A stretch of 64,000 nt of DNA from JAAYAO01 sp051133435 (GTDB lineage Bacteria > Actinomycetota > Actinomycetes > Propionibacteriales > Propionibacteriaceae). Under the pieces are notes generated by a model. That model was not told the DNA's origin, did not search any database, and saw only the letters and a list, made by a program, of their open reading frames with translations. The DNA lies in NCBI RefSeq assembly GCF_051133435.1, contig NZ_JBPGNY010000001.1:496001-560000 (forward strand), written 5' to 3'. Positions 49,154 to 57,733 of the stretch are shown here, in pieces. The position numbers and the translations under genes were made by a program. The stretch's first letter is position 1. Each line of letters starts with the position of its first letter.

Positions 49154-49552
49154 TCAGGCCTCCTGACGGGGTTCGACGACGACGGTGATGTGGCTGGCGC
49201 GCTTCATGATCCGGCTCGCCGAACCCTTCGCCCGCGGACGGATCCGGCGCATGGTCACGCCCTCGTCCACGAACGCCTGGGAGACGTACAGGTTCTCGCG
49301 ACGCAGACCCTCGGTGTTCTCGGCGTTGGCGGCGGCCGAGGCAATCACCTTGGCAACCGGCTCGGCGGCGGCCTGCGGGGCGAACCGCAGAACCTCCAGC
49401 GCCGTGTTCACGTCCATGCCCCGGATGTTGTCGACGACCCGGCGCACCTTGGTCGGTGACATCCGCACGTGGCGTGCGATCGCGTAGTGGCCCGGACGGT
49501 CACCGAGCAGGGTGAGCCGGCGGCTGGGCCGCTGCTTCTCAGTGGTGCTCAT
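49154..49552 (-). CDS. rplV: 50S ribosomal protein L22
   Basis: 132 residues. ARHVRMSPTKVRRVVDNIRGMDVNTALEVLRF and the tunnel-lining hairpin region RIRPRAKGSASRIMKRASHITVVV are present. The macrolide-contact loop shows no obvious change. Confidence 0.97.
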   Translation of the reverse strand: MSTTEKQRPSRRLTLLGDRPGHYAIARHVRMSPTKVRRVVDNIRGMDVNTALEVLRFAPQAAAEPVAKVIASAAANAENTEGLRRENLYVSQAFVDEGVTMRRIRPRAKGSASRIMKRASHITVVVEPRQEA

Positions 49553-49570
49553 TTATGTTTCCTTCCGGCC

Positions 49571-49852
49571 TCAGCGACGACGCGACTTCTTGTCGTCTTT
49601 GACATGGCCCCTGAACGTCTTGGTCGGAGCGAACTCGCCCAACTTGTGGCCGACCATCGCATCGGTGATGAACACCGGCACGTGCTTGCGACCGTCGTGC
49701 ACCGCGATCGTGTGACCGATCATGTCGGGCAGGATCATCGAGCGCCGCGACCAGGTCTTGATCACGTTCTTCGTGCCCTTCTCGTTCTGCACCTCGACCT
49801 TCTTGGCCAGGTGGTCATCGACGAAGGGACCCTTCTTCAGGCTGCGTGGCAT
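49571..49852 (-). CDS. rpsS: 30S ribosomal protein S19
   Basis: 93 residues. MPRSLKKGPFVDDHLAKKVE at the start and the basic GHKLGEFAPTKTFRGHVKDDKKSRRR end are diagnostic. Confidence 0.97.
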   Translation of the reverse strand: MPRSLKKGPFVDDHLAKKVEVQNEKGTKNVIKTWSRRSMILPDMIGHTIAVHDGRKHVPVFITDAMVGHKLGEFAPTKTFRGHVKDDKKSRRR

Positions 49853-49869
49853 GTTTCCTCAGGTTCCGA

Positions 49870-50706
49870 TCAGCGCTTCTTGCCGGTCTTGCGGCGACGG
49901 ACGATCAGGCGAGTGCTCGCCTTGTTCTTGTTGCGGGTGCGGCCCTCGGGCTTGCCCCACGGCGACACCGGGTGACGACCACCGGAGGTCTTGCCCTCAC
50001 CACCACCGTGCGGGTGGTCGATCGGGTTCATCACAACACCGCGCACGGTCGGGCGCTTGCCCCGCCAGCGGTTGCGGCCGGCCTTGCCCCAGGAGATGTT
50101 GGCCTGCTCGGCGTTGCCGACCTCGCCGATGGTGGCGCGGCAGCGGACGTCGACCATGCGCATTTCGCCGGAAGGCAGACGCAGGGTGGCCAGCTTGCCC
50201 TCACGGGCAACCAGCTGCACCGAGGCGCCGGCGGCGCGGCCCATCTTGGCGCCACCACCCGGACGCAGTTCCACGGCGTGCACCGTGGTACCGACCGGGA
50301 TGTTGCGCAGCGGCAGATTGTTGCCGGGCTTGATGTCGGCGGTCACGCCCGCCTCGACCATGGTGCCCTGCTTCAGCTTGTCGGGGGCGATGATGTAACG
50401 CTTCTCGCCGTCCAGGTAGTGCAGCAGCGCGATGCGGGCGGTGCGGTTCGGGTCGTACTCGATGTGCGCGACCTTGGCCGGCACCCCGTCCTTGTCGTAT
50501 CGCTTGAAGTCGATCAGCCGGTAGGCCTGCTTGTGCCCACCGCCGATGTGGCGGGTGGTGATCCGACCGGAGTTGTTACGTCCACCGGTCTTGCTCTTGG
50601 GCACCAACAGCGACTTCTCCGGGGTCGACCGGGTCAGTTCGACGAAGTCGGCAACCGACGAGCCGCGGCGGCCCGGGGTTGTCGGCCTGTACTTACGGAT
50701 AGCCAT
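49870..50706 (-). CDS. rplB: 50S ribosomal protein L2
   Basis: 278 residues. MAIRKYRPTTPGRRGSSVADF at the start; the conserved peptidyl-transferase-adjacent region VRGVVMNPIDHPHGGGEGKTSGGRHPVSPWGKPEG with its essential His is intact. Confidence 0.98.
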   Translation of the reverse strand: MAIRKYRPTTPGRRGSSVADFVELTRSTPEKSLLVPKSKTGGRNNSGRITTRHIGGGHKQAYRLIDFKRYDKDGVPAKVAHIEYDPNRTARIALLHYLDGEKRYIIAPDKLKQGTMVEAGVTADIKPGNNLPLRNIPVGTTVHAVELRPGGGAKMGRAAGASVQLVAREGKLATLRLPSGEMRMVDVRCRATIGEVGNAEQANISWGKAGRNRWRGKRPTVRGVVMNPIDHPHGGGEGKTSGGRHPVSPWGKPEGRTRNKNKASTRLIVRRRKTGKKR

Positions 50707-50734
50707 GAGTGTGTCGTCCTTATCTCAGTCGGCC

Positions 50735-51043
50735 TCAGGCGACCGGGCCGGAGAAGATGTCGATGCTTTGGCCGTCGGCAACGGTCACGATGGCCCGCTT
50801 GGTGTCGGGGCGACGGCCGGTGCCGAACCGGGTCCGGCGACGCTTGCCCGGACGGTTCGCGGTGTTCACCGAGGTCACCTTGACGTCGAACACCTGCTCA
50901 ACCGCGATCTTGATCTCGGTCTTGTTCGCGTCGGGAGCCACCAGGAAGGTGTACTTGCCTTCGTCCAGCAGCCCGTAGCTCTTCTCGCTCACGACCGGCG
51001 CGAGCAGGATGTCGCGGTGGTCGCGGATCTTGGTGGCGCTCAC
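50735..51043 (-). CDS. rplW: 50S ribosomal protein L23
   Basis: 102 residues. LLAPVVSEKSYGLLDEGKYTFLVAPDANKTEIKIAVEQVF and the extended loop region with RPGKRRRTRFGTGRR. GTG start with a GTGA overlap with rplD. Confidence 0.96.
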   Translation of the reverse strand: MSATKIRDHRDILLAPVVSEKSYGLLDEGKYTFLVAPDANKTEIKIAVEQVFDVKVTSVNTANRPGKRRRTRFGTGRRPDTKRAIVTVADGQSIDIFSGPVA

Positions 51044-51762
51044 TTCGCGTCCTCCTCATCGGTGGCGTCGTCGGCGGCCAGCGCGGCAGCCTCGGACTCG
51101 GTCGCAACGGCCTTGGCGCTCTTGCCCTTGGCCGGCCCGGACACGAAGGCGTCCAACGCGGCCTGGGTGAACACGATGTCGTCGGCGCACAGCACGTCGT
51201 AGGCGTTGAGCTGGTCGGCCGAGATGGCGTGCACGGTCTGGACGTTGCGCAGGCTCAGCCAGGCGAGGTCCTCATCGCGGCTCAGCACCACCAGCACCTT
51301 GGTCGACTCGGTGACCGCGGCGAGCGCGGCCAGAGCGGCCTTGGTGGACGGGGTGTCGCCCGAAACCAGCTCGGAGATCACGAACACGCGACCGTCGTTG
51401 GCCCGATCCGACAGGGCGCCACGCAGGGCGGCGGCCACCATCTTCTTGGGGGTGCGCTGGTTGTACTTGCGCGGGACGGGGCCATGGGCCACGCCGCCAC
51501 CGATCCAGATCGGGGAACGACGCGAACCGTGACGGGCCCGTCCGGTGCCCTTCTGACGCCAGGGCTTGGACCCGCCGCCACGAACCTCACCGCGGGTCTT
51601 GGTCTTGTGGGTGCCGGCCCGAGCGGCGGCGAGCTGGGCCACCACGACCTGGTGGATCAGCGGAATGTTGACCTGGACGCCGAACACGTCGGCGGGCAGC
51701 TCGGCGGTGCCGGCCTTCTTGCCCTTGGGGTCCAGAACGTCGATGGTGCGGGTCTCGCTCAT
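51040..51762 (-). CDS. rplD: 50S ribosomal protein L4
   Basis: 240 residues. The tunnel loop region GTHKTKTRGEVRGGGSKPWRQKGTGRARHGSRRSPIWIGGGVAHGP is intact. The C-terminus is extended by an acidic tail (ESEAAALAADDATDEEDAK). Overlaps rplC by 4 nt (ATGA). In E. coli L4 also represses the S10 operon; whether that holds here is unknown. Confidence 0.97.
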   Translation of the reverse strand: MSETRTIDVLDPKGKKAGTAELPADVFGVQVNIPLIHQVVVAQLAAARAGTHKTKTRGEVRGGGSKPWRQKGTGRARHGSRRSPIWIGGGVAHGPVPRKYNQRTPKKMVAAALRGALSDRANDGRVFVISELVSGDTPSTKAALAALAAVTESTKVLVVLSRDEDLAWLSLRNVQTVHAISADQLNAYDVLCADDIVFTQAALDAFVSGPAKGKSAKAVATESEAAALAADDATDEEDAK

Positions 51763-52418
51763 GCCACGTCTCCCTTCTTGGCGGCGCTGCGCAGCACGAC
51801 CAGACCACCGTTGGCACCCGGCACGGGGCCGGCGACCAGGATCAGGCCGCGCTCGGCATCCACCGAGTGCACGGTCAGGTTCTGCACGGTGACCTTGTCG
51901 GCACCCATGCGGCCGGCCATACGCAGGCCCTTGAACACGCGACCGGGGGTGGCGCAGCCACCGATCGAACCGGGAGCGCGGTGCTTGCGGTGCACACCGT
52001 GCGAGGCGCGCAGACCGGCGAAGCCGTGGCGCTTCATCACACCGGCGGTGCCCTTACCGCGCGAGACACCGGTCACGTCGACCAGCTCGTCGGCGGCGAA
52101 GACCTCGGCGGTCAGTTCCTGCCCGGCTTCGTACTCGGCCGCGTCGCTGGTGCGCAGTTCGACCAGGTGCTTGCGGGGGGTGACCCCGGCGCGGTCGAAG
52201 TGGCCCATCGCGGGCTTGGTCACCTTCTTGGGCTTGACCGCACCGAAGCCGAGCTGCACCGCGGCGTAGCCGTCGGTCTCGGGGGTGCGCACCTGGGTGA
52301 CCACACAGGGGCCGGCCTGAATCACGGTTACCGGCACCAGACGGTTCTCGGCGTCCCAGACCTGGGTCATGCCCAGCTTGGTACCGAGAAGGCCCTTCAC
52401 CTTACGTTCGTTGCTCAT
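51759..52418 (-). CDS. rplC: 50S ribosomal protein L3
   Basis: 219 residues. GLLGTKLGMTQVWDAENRLVPVTVIQAGPCVVTQ and GFAGLRASHGVHRKHRAPGSIGGCATPGRVFKGLRMAGRMG are diagnostic. The ATG at 52418 is preferred since GAGGA lies 8 nt upstream; a GTG two codons earlier is possible. Confidence 0.97.
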   Translation of the reverse strand: MSNERKVKGLLGTKLGMTQVWDAENRLVPVTVIQAGPCVVTQVRTPETDGYAAVQLGFGAVKPKKVTKPAMGHFDRAGVTPRKHLVELRTSDAAEYEAGQELTAEVFAADELVDVTGVSRGKGTAGVMKRHGFAGLRASHGVHRKHRAPGSIGGCATPGRVFKGLRMAGRMGADKVTVQNLTVHSVDAERGLILVAGPVPGANGGLVVLRSAAKKGDVA

Positions 52419-52429
52419 GATCACGTTCC

Positions 52430-52738
52430 TCAGAGCTTGATCTCGATATCGACACCGGCCGGCAGATCGAGACGCATCAGCGAGTCGACCGTCTTCGGGG
52501 TCGGATCGATGATGTCGATGAGGCGCTTGTGGGTGCGCATCTCGAAGTGCTCGCGGCTGTCCTTGTACTTATGGGGCGAACGGATCACGCAGAACACGTT
52601 CTTCTCCGTGGGCAGCGGCACCGGGCCGGCAACGCGGGCGCCCGTACGGGTCACGGTGTCGACGATCTTGCGCGCCGACGAGTCGATGACCTCGTGGTCG
52701 TAGGCCTTCAGCCTGATGCGGATCTTCTGTCCCGCCAC
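52430..52738 (-). CDS. rpsJ: 30S ribosomal protein S10
   Basis: 102 residues. Starts with a GTG (AAGGA six nt upstream) and reads MAGQKIRIRLKAYDHEVIDSS; the hairpin PLPTEKNVFCVIRSPHKYKDSREHFEMRTHKRLIDI is typical. First gene of the S10 group. It also acts in transcription antitermination as NusE. Confidence 0.97.
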   Translation of the reverse strand: MAGQKIRIRLKAYDHEVIDSSARKIVDTVTRTGARVAGPVPLPTEKNVFCVIRSPHKYKDSREHFEMRTHKRLIDIIDPTPKTVDSLMRLDLPAGVDIEIKL

Positions 52739-53079
52739 TGTTCGTCCTTCGTCTCGTACGTCCCGCCCCGATCATCCGGAGCGGCCCGGTCCAATAGTCA
52801 TTCCTCCGACCCCCGCGGTCGGGCGTGTCGCGAGCTTTCGGCGCACCACAAACCAGTAACTTCCCTGTTGTGGCCCCCGGCGCTGCGACGAACCCGGGCG
52901 TTGGGCGGAGGTCTCACGGCTCGGCGCACGCACCATCGAGATTCTTCATCTCGACCCGGCGCACCACGGCGACCCCCGTCGGAGCAACCCGTCAATCTTG
53001 TCAGAAGTCGACCGCCGTGCCAAATCGAGTGGCAGACCGGTGCCCGCAGGCATTTCCGAGGCCGACTTTACTCCCCCGT

Positions 53080-53158
53080 GCTGCTGCAACCTGCCTGTTC
53101 TTGGACCCTCGTCCACATATACAGCTTTGCCACCCGAAAACAGGCAGGTTGCAGCAGC
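53080..53158. repeat. 20-bp perfect inverted repeat with 39-nt spacer
   Basis: Arms 53080-53099 (GCTGCTGCAACCTGCCTGTT) and 53139-53158 are perfect reverse complements. The pairing does not resume beyond one mismatched pair except for GGACCC (53103-53108) and GGGTCC (53161-53166). No ORF lies inside. It could be a terminator, an RNA element or a trace of a mobile element. Confidence 0.85.
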
Positions 53159-53219
53159 GCGGGTCCTCGGGAGTCCGAGGCCGCGGCGTTCGGGGCCGGT
53201 GCGGATCTCAGCAGGGCCC

Positions 53220-53303
53220 GCGGTACCTAACCCTCCAACTCACCCTCGGATTTGGGGCCGAGCAGCCGAATTACCGTCGGTGAGTTGGGGGTTTTGGTAC
53301 CGC
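53220..53303. terminator. 25-bp imperfect inverted repeat after the ACMS decarboxylase gene
   Basis: Arms 53220-53244 and 53279-53303 match at 22 of 25 positions (GCGGTACC outside, CCAACTCACC inside) and enclose a smaller CTCGG/CCGAG stem. It is 40 nt downstream of the amidohydrolase stop on the minus strand and so is the natural terminator of the catabolic operon. Confidence 0.6.
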
Positions 53304-53343
53304 AAGTGCCACGGACCGGTCCGGATCGAAGCTCACGCGCACC

Positions 53344-54333
53344 TCACGGGCTCGTCGGCTCGGCCAGGCCCAGGAACCGGCGAGCGTTGCCGAACATGAT
53401 CTGGTCACGCTCGCTGTCGGTGAGGAAGTCGGATCGATGAACCACCTGCCCGGTGGGGCGTTCGCCCAAGGGGTAAGGAAAGTCGCTGCCGACCATGACC
53501 TGGCCGGGCCCGAGCGTATCGACCAGCAGACGCAGGGCGGCTGGTTCGAAGACGACCGAATCGACGCTGAATCGATTCACGTAATGGGACGGGGGGTGCT
53601 GTGAGGTGCCGATGACATCGTGGCGTTGGTGCCAGGCGTTCTCGAACCGGCCCAGCCAGAAGGCGAAGGAGCCACCACCGTGAGCGAAACAGATCTTCAG
53701 TGATTCCGGCACTCGGTCGAAAACCCCGCCGAGAATCATCGCGACGATCGACAGGTGGGTCTCTGCGGGCATCCCGGCGATCCAGCGCGCCATCCACCGG
53801 TTCAGCCGGGGCGACGACGGCATGTCCCAGGGGTGCACGAAGACCGGCATCCCGATCTCGGCAGCATGCTGCAGGAAGGTGATGCAGCCCTCGTGGTCGA
53901 GGTCGAGGTCACCGACATGGTTGCCGATCTCCACCCCGATGTGGCCCGAGGCAGCCGCCCGGTCGAGTTCGGCACAGGCGGCGTCGGGGTCCTGCAACGG
54001 CACCTGGCAGAAGGGAAGCAGCCTGTCGGGGGCGGGAGCGCAGATCTCCAGGGCCAGATCGTTGAAGATCCGAGAGATCTTCAGGGCCTCCTCGGGTGGC
54101 GCATCGTAAGCGAAGAACACCGGCGTCGGAGAGACAACCTGGGCCGCGACCCCATCGCTGTCCATCTCGGCCAGGCGCACCTCCGCATCCCAACAATCGT
54201 CCTGGACGCGGCGGAATTCGGTCGAGTCGATCATGATCATCGCCTCGCGTTCCGACTCGAGCCGCATCCACGGCCGACCCGGACCCAAATCGGGCCAACT
54301 ACGAGGCACGAAATGGGAGTGAACATCAATCAT
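53344..54333 (-). CDS. 2-amino-3-carboxymuconate-6-semialdehyde decarboxylase (ACMSD) family amidohydrolase
   Basis: 329 residues from the ATG at 54333. TIM-barrel zinc amidohydrolase of the ACMSD type: metal motif DVHSHF (H5, H7), the VHPWDM histidine near residue 167, CFAHGGGSF with the next ligand near 217, and the catalytic Asp in GSDFPYPLGE near 284. In the pathway it decarboxylates the unstable ring-cleavage product of 3-hydroxyanthranilate to 2-aminomuconate 6-semialdehyde. It is the last gene of the cluster, 37 nt after the ATPase gene. A GTG two codons upstream is an alternative start. Confidence 0.88.
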   Translation of the reverse strand: MIDVHSHFVPRSWPDLGPGRPWMRLESEREAMIMIDSTEFRRVQDDCWDAEVRLAEMDSDGVAAQVVSPTPVFFAYDAPPEEALKISRIFNDLALEICAPAPDRLLPFCQVPLQDPDAACAELDRAAASGHIGVEIGNHVGDLDLDHEGCITFLQHAAEIGMPVFVHPWDMPSSPRLNRWMARWIAGMPAETHLSIVAMILGGVFDRVPESLKICFAHGGGSFAFWLGRFENAWHQRHDVIGTSQHPPSHYVNRFSVDSVVFEPAALRLLVDTLGPGQVMVGSDFPYPLGERPTGQVVHRSDFLTDSERDQIMFGNARRFLGLAEPTSP

Positions 54334-54370
54334 GGACACGCTACTGAATCCTCATCTGTGTATTCGGTCT

Positions 54371-55084
54371 TCACGCCACCGCACCGGAACCGAGGTGCTC
54401 GGCGGCGATGTCACGGTTGCTGCGGAACTCGTGGGTGGTGCCTTCCCAGGCCATCTCCCCACGCACCATGCAGGAGATCCGGTCGGCCGCCAGCACGGCC
54501 AACTGCAGGTTCTGTTCGACCAACACCACCGACAAGCCACTGCGACGAAGGGTGAGCACCATCTCTGCCACCTGCTCGACCACCTTGGGCGCCAGGCCGT
54601 CGGACGGCTCGTCCAGCAGGAGGCATTTCGGGTCACCCAGGATGGCGCGAGCGATGACCAGCATCTCCTGTTCGCCACCGGACAACTGGTCAGCCCGGCT
54701 CCGCATCCGTTTGGCCAGCGAGGGGAACTCGTCATAGACCCGTTGTGGTGTCCACTCCCCCGTTTTCGCCGAGCCGGAGATGGCAATGGTCTCGGCAACC
54801 GTGAGGGACGAGAACACTCGCCGTCCCTGAGGCACGATCCGCATTCCCGCTCGCGCCACCCGGTGAATGGGCAACCCGGCGATTTCCTTGCCGAGCAGTT
54901 CAATGCTGCCCTTGCGTGGTTTGACCAAGCCCATCAAGGTGTTGATCAGCGTGCTCTTGCCCATGCCGTTTCGGCCCAGAATGGCCAGGGCTTCACCCTG
55001 CTCGAGGCTCAGGTTCACCCCGTGCAGAACGGTGGCATCGCCGTATCCGCTTTCCAGACCCGTGGCTTTCAATATCGTCGTCAC
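54371..55084 (-). CDS. LivF-type ABC transporter ATP-binding protein
   Basis: 237 residues. Walker A GRNGMGKST, signature LSGGEQEML, Walker B CLLLDEPSDGLAP. Second ATPase of a branched-chain amino acid (HAAT) type importer. It overlaps the LivG-type gene by 4 nt. The cluster context suggests the importer carries an aromatic acid or amino acid for the catabolic enzymes rather than leucine; that is inference. Confidence 0.9.
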   Translation of the reverse strand: MTTILKATGLESGYGDATVLHGVNLSLEQGEALAILGRNGMGKSTLINTLMGLVKPRKGSIELLGKEIAGLPIHRVARAGMRIVPQGRRVFSSLTVAETIAISGSAKTGEWTPQRVYDEFPSLAKRMRSRADQLSGGEQEMLVIARAILGDPKCLLLDEPSDGLAPKVVEQVAEMVLTLRRSGLSVVLVEQNLQLAVLAADRISCMVRGEMAWEGTTHEFRSNRDIAAEHLGSGAVA

Positions 55085-55845
55085 AGGAAGACCTCCCCCA
55101 AGCCGGTACCCAGATATGCCTCGAGAACGGCTTCGTCGCGTTGCACCTGTTCCGGCTCACCGACGGCGATGACTTTGCCCGCCGCCAACACGGTCACGTG
55201 GTCGGCCACCGAGAAGACCACATCCAGATCGTGCTCGATCAGCACCACCGACAGGTCGTCGGGCAGTGCTCGGATGAGATCGGTGAAGGATTCGCTCTCT
55301 CGTTTCGACATGCCCGCAGTGGGCTCGTCGAAGAGCAGGATCTTCGGTGACAGGGCCAGAGCCATCGCCACTTCCAATTGACGGCGCTCGCCGTGTGACA
55401 GGTCCTTCACGGCATCCCGCCAACGATGACCCAACCCCACCCGGTGCAGAAGCTCGTACGCCTCGTGCGACAGTTCACGTTCCCGCTTGCGGGAGGGGAT
55501 CACCGACCCCGCCAGCCCGTGTCGCCGGCGCAGGGCCAGGACCACGTTCTCCAGCACCGGAAACGACTCGAACAGTGAGCTGTGCTGGAAGGTCCGGCCC
55601 ACCCCCATGCGGGCACGCCGATCCTCCCGTTTGCCGGTGACTTCCTCATCGCCGAGGAAGATCCGTCCGCTGCTGACGCCGAGGCGCCCGGTGATCAGGT
55701 TGAACAACGTGGTCTTCCCGGCGCCGTTCGGCCCGATGAGCGCATGGGTTCGCCCGGTGTGGAACTCCATCGAAACGTCGTTCGTGACCACCAGGGCCCC
55801 GAAACGTTTCACGACGTTCTCCAGCCGCAATGCAGGGTGGGTCAT
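55081..55845 (-). CDS. LivG-type ABC transporter ATP-binding protein
   Basis: 254 residues. Walker A GPNGAGKTT, signature LSHGERRQLEVAMAL, Walker B ILLFDEPTAGMS, then VVLIEHDLDVVFSVADHVTVL. First ATPase of the importer; ATGA overlaps on both sides. Confidence 0.92.
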   Translation of the reverse strand: MTHPALRLENVVKRFGALVVTNDVSMEFHTGRTHALIGPNGAGKTTLFNLITGRLGVSSGRIFLGDEEVTGKREDRRARMGVGRTFQHSSLFESFPVLENVVLALRRRHGLAGSVIPSRKRERELSHEAYELLHRVGLGHRWRDAVKDLSHGERRQLEVAMALALSPKILLFDEPTAGMSKRESESFTDLIRALPDDLSVVLIEHDLDVVFSVADHVTVLAAGKVIAVGEPEQVQRDEAVLEAYLGTGLGEVFL

Positions 55846-56861
55846 CGTTCCTCCTCATCGGCAAGGAGCGGGGAGGTGCGCGGTCGTCCCCGGAGCAAGC
55901 CGGCGATACCGGACGGCATCGCGAAGACGGTCACCACGAACAGGACGCCGAGGGCGAAGATCCACCAGTCACCGATCAGGCTGCTCGACACTGCCCGCAA
56001 GGCCACCAAGCCGATACCGGTCAACAGTGGCCCCAGCAGTGAACGCGAGCCGCCGACGAGCACCATCACCAACAACAGAATCGATGCATCGGGGGCGAGC
56101 GCCGTGGGCGCGATGAAGGTGTCCTTAAAAGTGAGCAGTACGCCCCCGATTGCCGTCGTCACCCCGGACAGCGCCAACGCGGCGATCCGGATCCGAGTGA
56201 CGGAGTAACCGATGGCGCGCATCCGGTCGGGGTTGTCATGGCTTCCGGTGATCGACTTGCCGTGCGGAGATGCCAGCACCAGGCGCAGCAGCACATAGGC
56301 AAGACCAACCACGATCAGGGTGAACCAGTACATCGAGACCACCCGGGGTAGCCCCATGCTCTCGAAGACCGGCACCGGGGCGGCCGGGATACCCGACAGG
56401 CCGTTGTCACCGCCGGTCAGGTCGGTGAACCGAATGGCCACGACGTGGATGAGTTCGGCTGCAGCCAGCGAAATCATCAGGAAGTAGATGCCCTGGGCCC
56501 GCATCGAGATCGCACCCAGCAGCAGGGACAACAGGAGCCCGGCCACCGCACCGGCGGCCATGCCGAGGAAGTAGTTTCCGTTGATGTGGATGCTCACCAG
56601 GCCGGCTGTGTAGCCGCCGACCCCGAGGAAGGCGGCGTGCCCCAGCGATGGCAACCCCGCCTGGCCGACCAGGACGGCGAGCCCCATGGCCATCAGGCCG
56701 TAGGCGAGCCCTGTGGTGGCGACGTCCAGCGCATAGGGGTCCAGCACGAAGGGTCCGGCTGCCAGCAGGACGAACCCGAGGGCCAGTAGCCCGAAGCTCC
56801 CCCACGTGACCCGCGGCAGAATGTCGGTGGTCGGTGCAGCTTCGACAGTTTCGGTCGTCAT
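55842..56861 (-). CDS. LivM-type ABC transporter permease
   Basis: 339 residues, about ten membrane helices. GQAGLPSLGHAAFLGVGGYTAG and the EAA-like loop SITGSHDNPDRMRAIGYSVTRIRIAALALSG identify the LivM family. The C-terminus ends in a short basic and acidic cytoplasmic tail. Overlaps livH-type and livG-type genes by 4 nt each. Confidence 0.92.
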   Translation of the reverse strand: MTTETVEAAPTTDILPRVTWGSFGLLALGFVLLAAGPFVLDPYALDVATTGLAYGLMAMGLAVLVGQAGLPSLGHAAFLGVGGYTAGLVSIHINGNYFLGMAAGAVAGLLLSLLLGAISMRAQGIYFLMISLAAAELIHVVAIRFTDLTGGDNGLSGIPAAPVPVFESMGLPRVVSMYWFTLIVVGLAYVLLRLVLASPHGKSITGSHDNPDRMRAIGYSVTRIRIAALALSGVTTAIGGVLLTFKDTFIAPTALAPDASILLLVMVLVGGSRSLLGPLLTGIGLVALRAVSSSLIGDWWIFALGVLFVVTVFAMPSGIAGLLRGRPRTSPLLADEEER

Positions 56862-57733
56862 GCCGCCCTCCCGAACAGTCCCCTGGGCCGAACCAGCAAT
56901 ACGAGCACCATCAGACCGAACAGCATGAACGCCGCCACCTGCGGCAGGTACGCCTGCCCGAGGGTCTGGATCAGTCCGATCAGCACGGCGCCGAGAGCAG
57001 CCCCCTTGATCGACCCCAGGCCGCCGACGACGATCACGATCAACGCCAGGGTCAGCACCTCGTTGTCGAGGCCCGGCCTCAGATTGAGCAATGGAGCGCC
57101 CAACAGACCGGCGACGCCGGCCAGCGCCGAGCCGGTGGCGATCACCCCGACCCGAATCTTGCGTACGTCGTAGCCGAGGCCGGCCAGCATCTCGGGGTCG
57201 TCGATGGCGGCGCGGGTGAGACTGCCGAGCTTGGTCTTCTCGAAAACCAGGTAGGTCGCCAGCGCCAGAACAGCCGAGACCCCGATGACCACAAGCCGGT
57301 AGGTGGGGAACTGGGCCTCGCCCAACATGATCGAGCCACGGAGTTCGGCCGGCGGAAGGATCGACCGGAACCCTCTACCGGCCAGATGGAGTACCGCTTC
57401 GGCCAACACCATCGACAACCCCAATGTCAGCAGTGCCTGTTCCAGATGCCCTCGGTTGCCCAGCGGCTTCAGGGTGAGGTTCAACCCGAGGCCAAGCACT
57501 CCACCGACCAATGCCGACAAGACGAGCAATCCGGCGAACATTGCCAGGCTGGGGGCACCGCCACCCAGCACCATCAGGGCCAGGTAGCCGGACACCATGT
57601 AGAAGGCGCCATGGGCGAGGTTCAGCACGTCGACCAACCCGAAGATCATGGTCAGACCGACAGCCAGCAGAAACAGCAACCCACCGAACGCCAAGCCGTC
57701 AATCAGATTGATGGTGACGTTCAGAACGATCAC
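56858..57733 (-). CDS. LivH-type ABC transporter permease
   Basis: 291 residues, about eight membrane helices. LIDGLAFGGLLFLLAVGLTMIFGLVDVLNLAHGAFYMVSGYLA at the N-terminus and GGLGSIKGAALGAVLIGLIQTLGQAY near the C-terminus are LivH signatures. It overlaps the binding-protein gene by 4 nt. Confidence 0.93.
   Translation of the reverse strand: MIVLNVTINLIDGLAFGGLLFLLAVGLTMIFGLVDVLNLAHGAFYMVSGYLALMVLGGGAPSLAMFAGLLVLSALVGGVLGLGLNLTLKPLGNRGHLEQALLTLGLSMVLAEAVLHLAGRGFRSILPPAELRGSIMLGEAQFPTYRLVVIGVSAVLALATYLVFEKTKLGSLTRAAIDDPEMLAGLGYDVRKIRVGVIATGSALAGVAGLLGAPLLNLRPGLDNEVLTLALIVIVVGGLGSIKGAALGAVLIGLIQTLGQAYLPQVAAFMLFGLMVLVLLVRPRGLFGRAA

Larger units (their letters stand above)
52739..53343. other. 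Gene-free interval upstream of rpsJ
   Basis: About 600 nt without a credible gene. The part next to rpsJ (52739-52860) should contain the S10 operon promoter and leader and shows a small hairpin CGACC/GGTCG near 52808-52822, but I cannot assign -35 and -10 boxes. Further out lie two separate long inverted repeats (listed below), the second of which abuts the 3' end of the amidohydrolase gene. Confidence 0.6.

Noticed and set aside
47988..49166. 392-codon open frame opposite rplP and rpsC
   Set aside because: Antisense to two certain ribosomal protein genes and no recognisable domain.
53080..53303. CRISPR array or IS end repeats
   Set aside because: Only two different inverted repeats, no regularly spaced direct repeats, no transposase and no target duplication seen.
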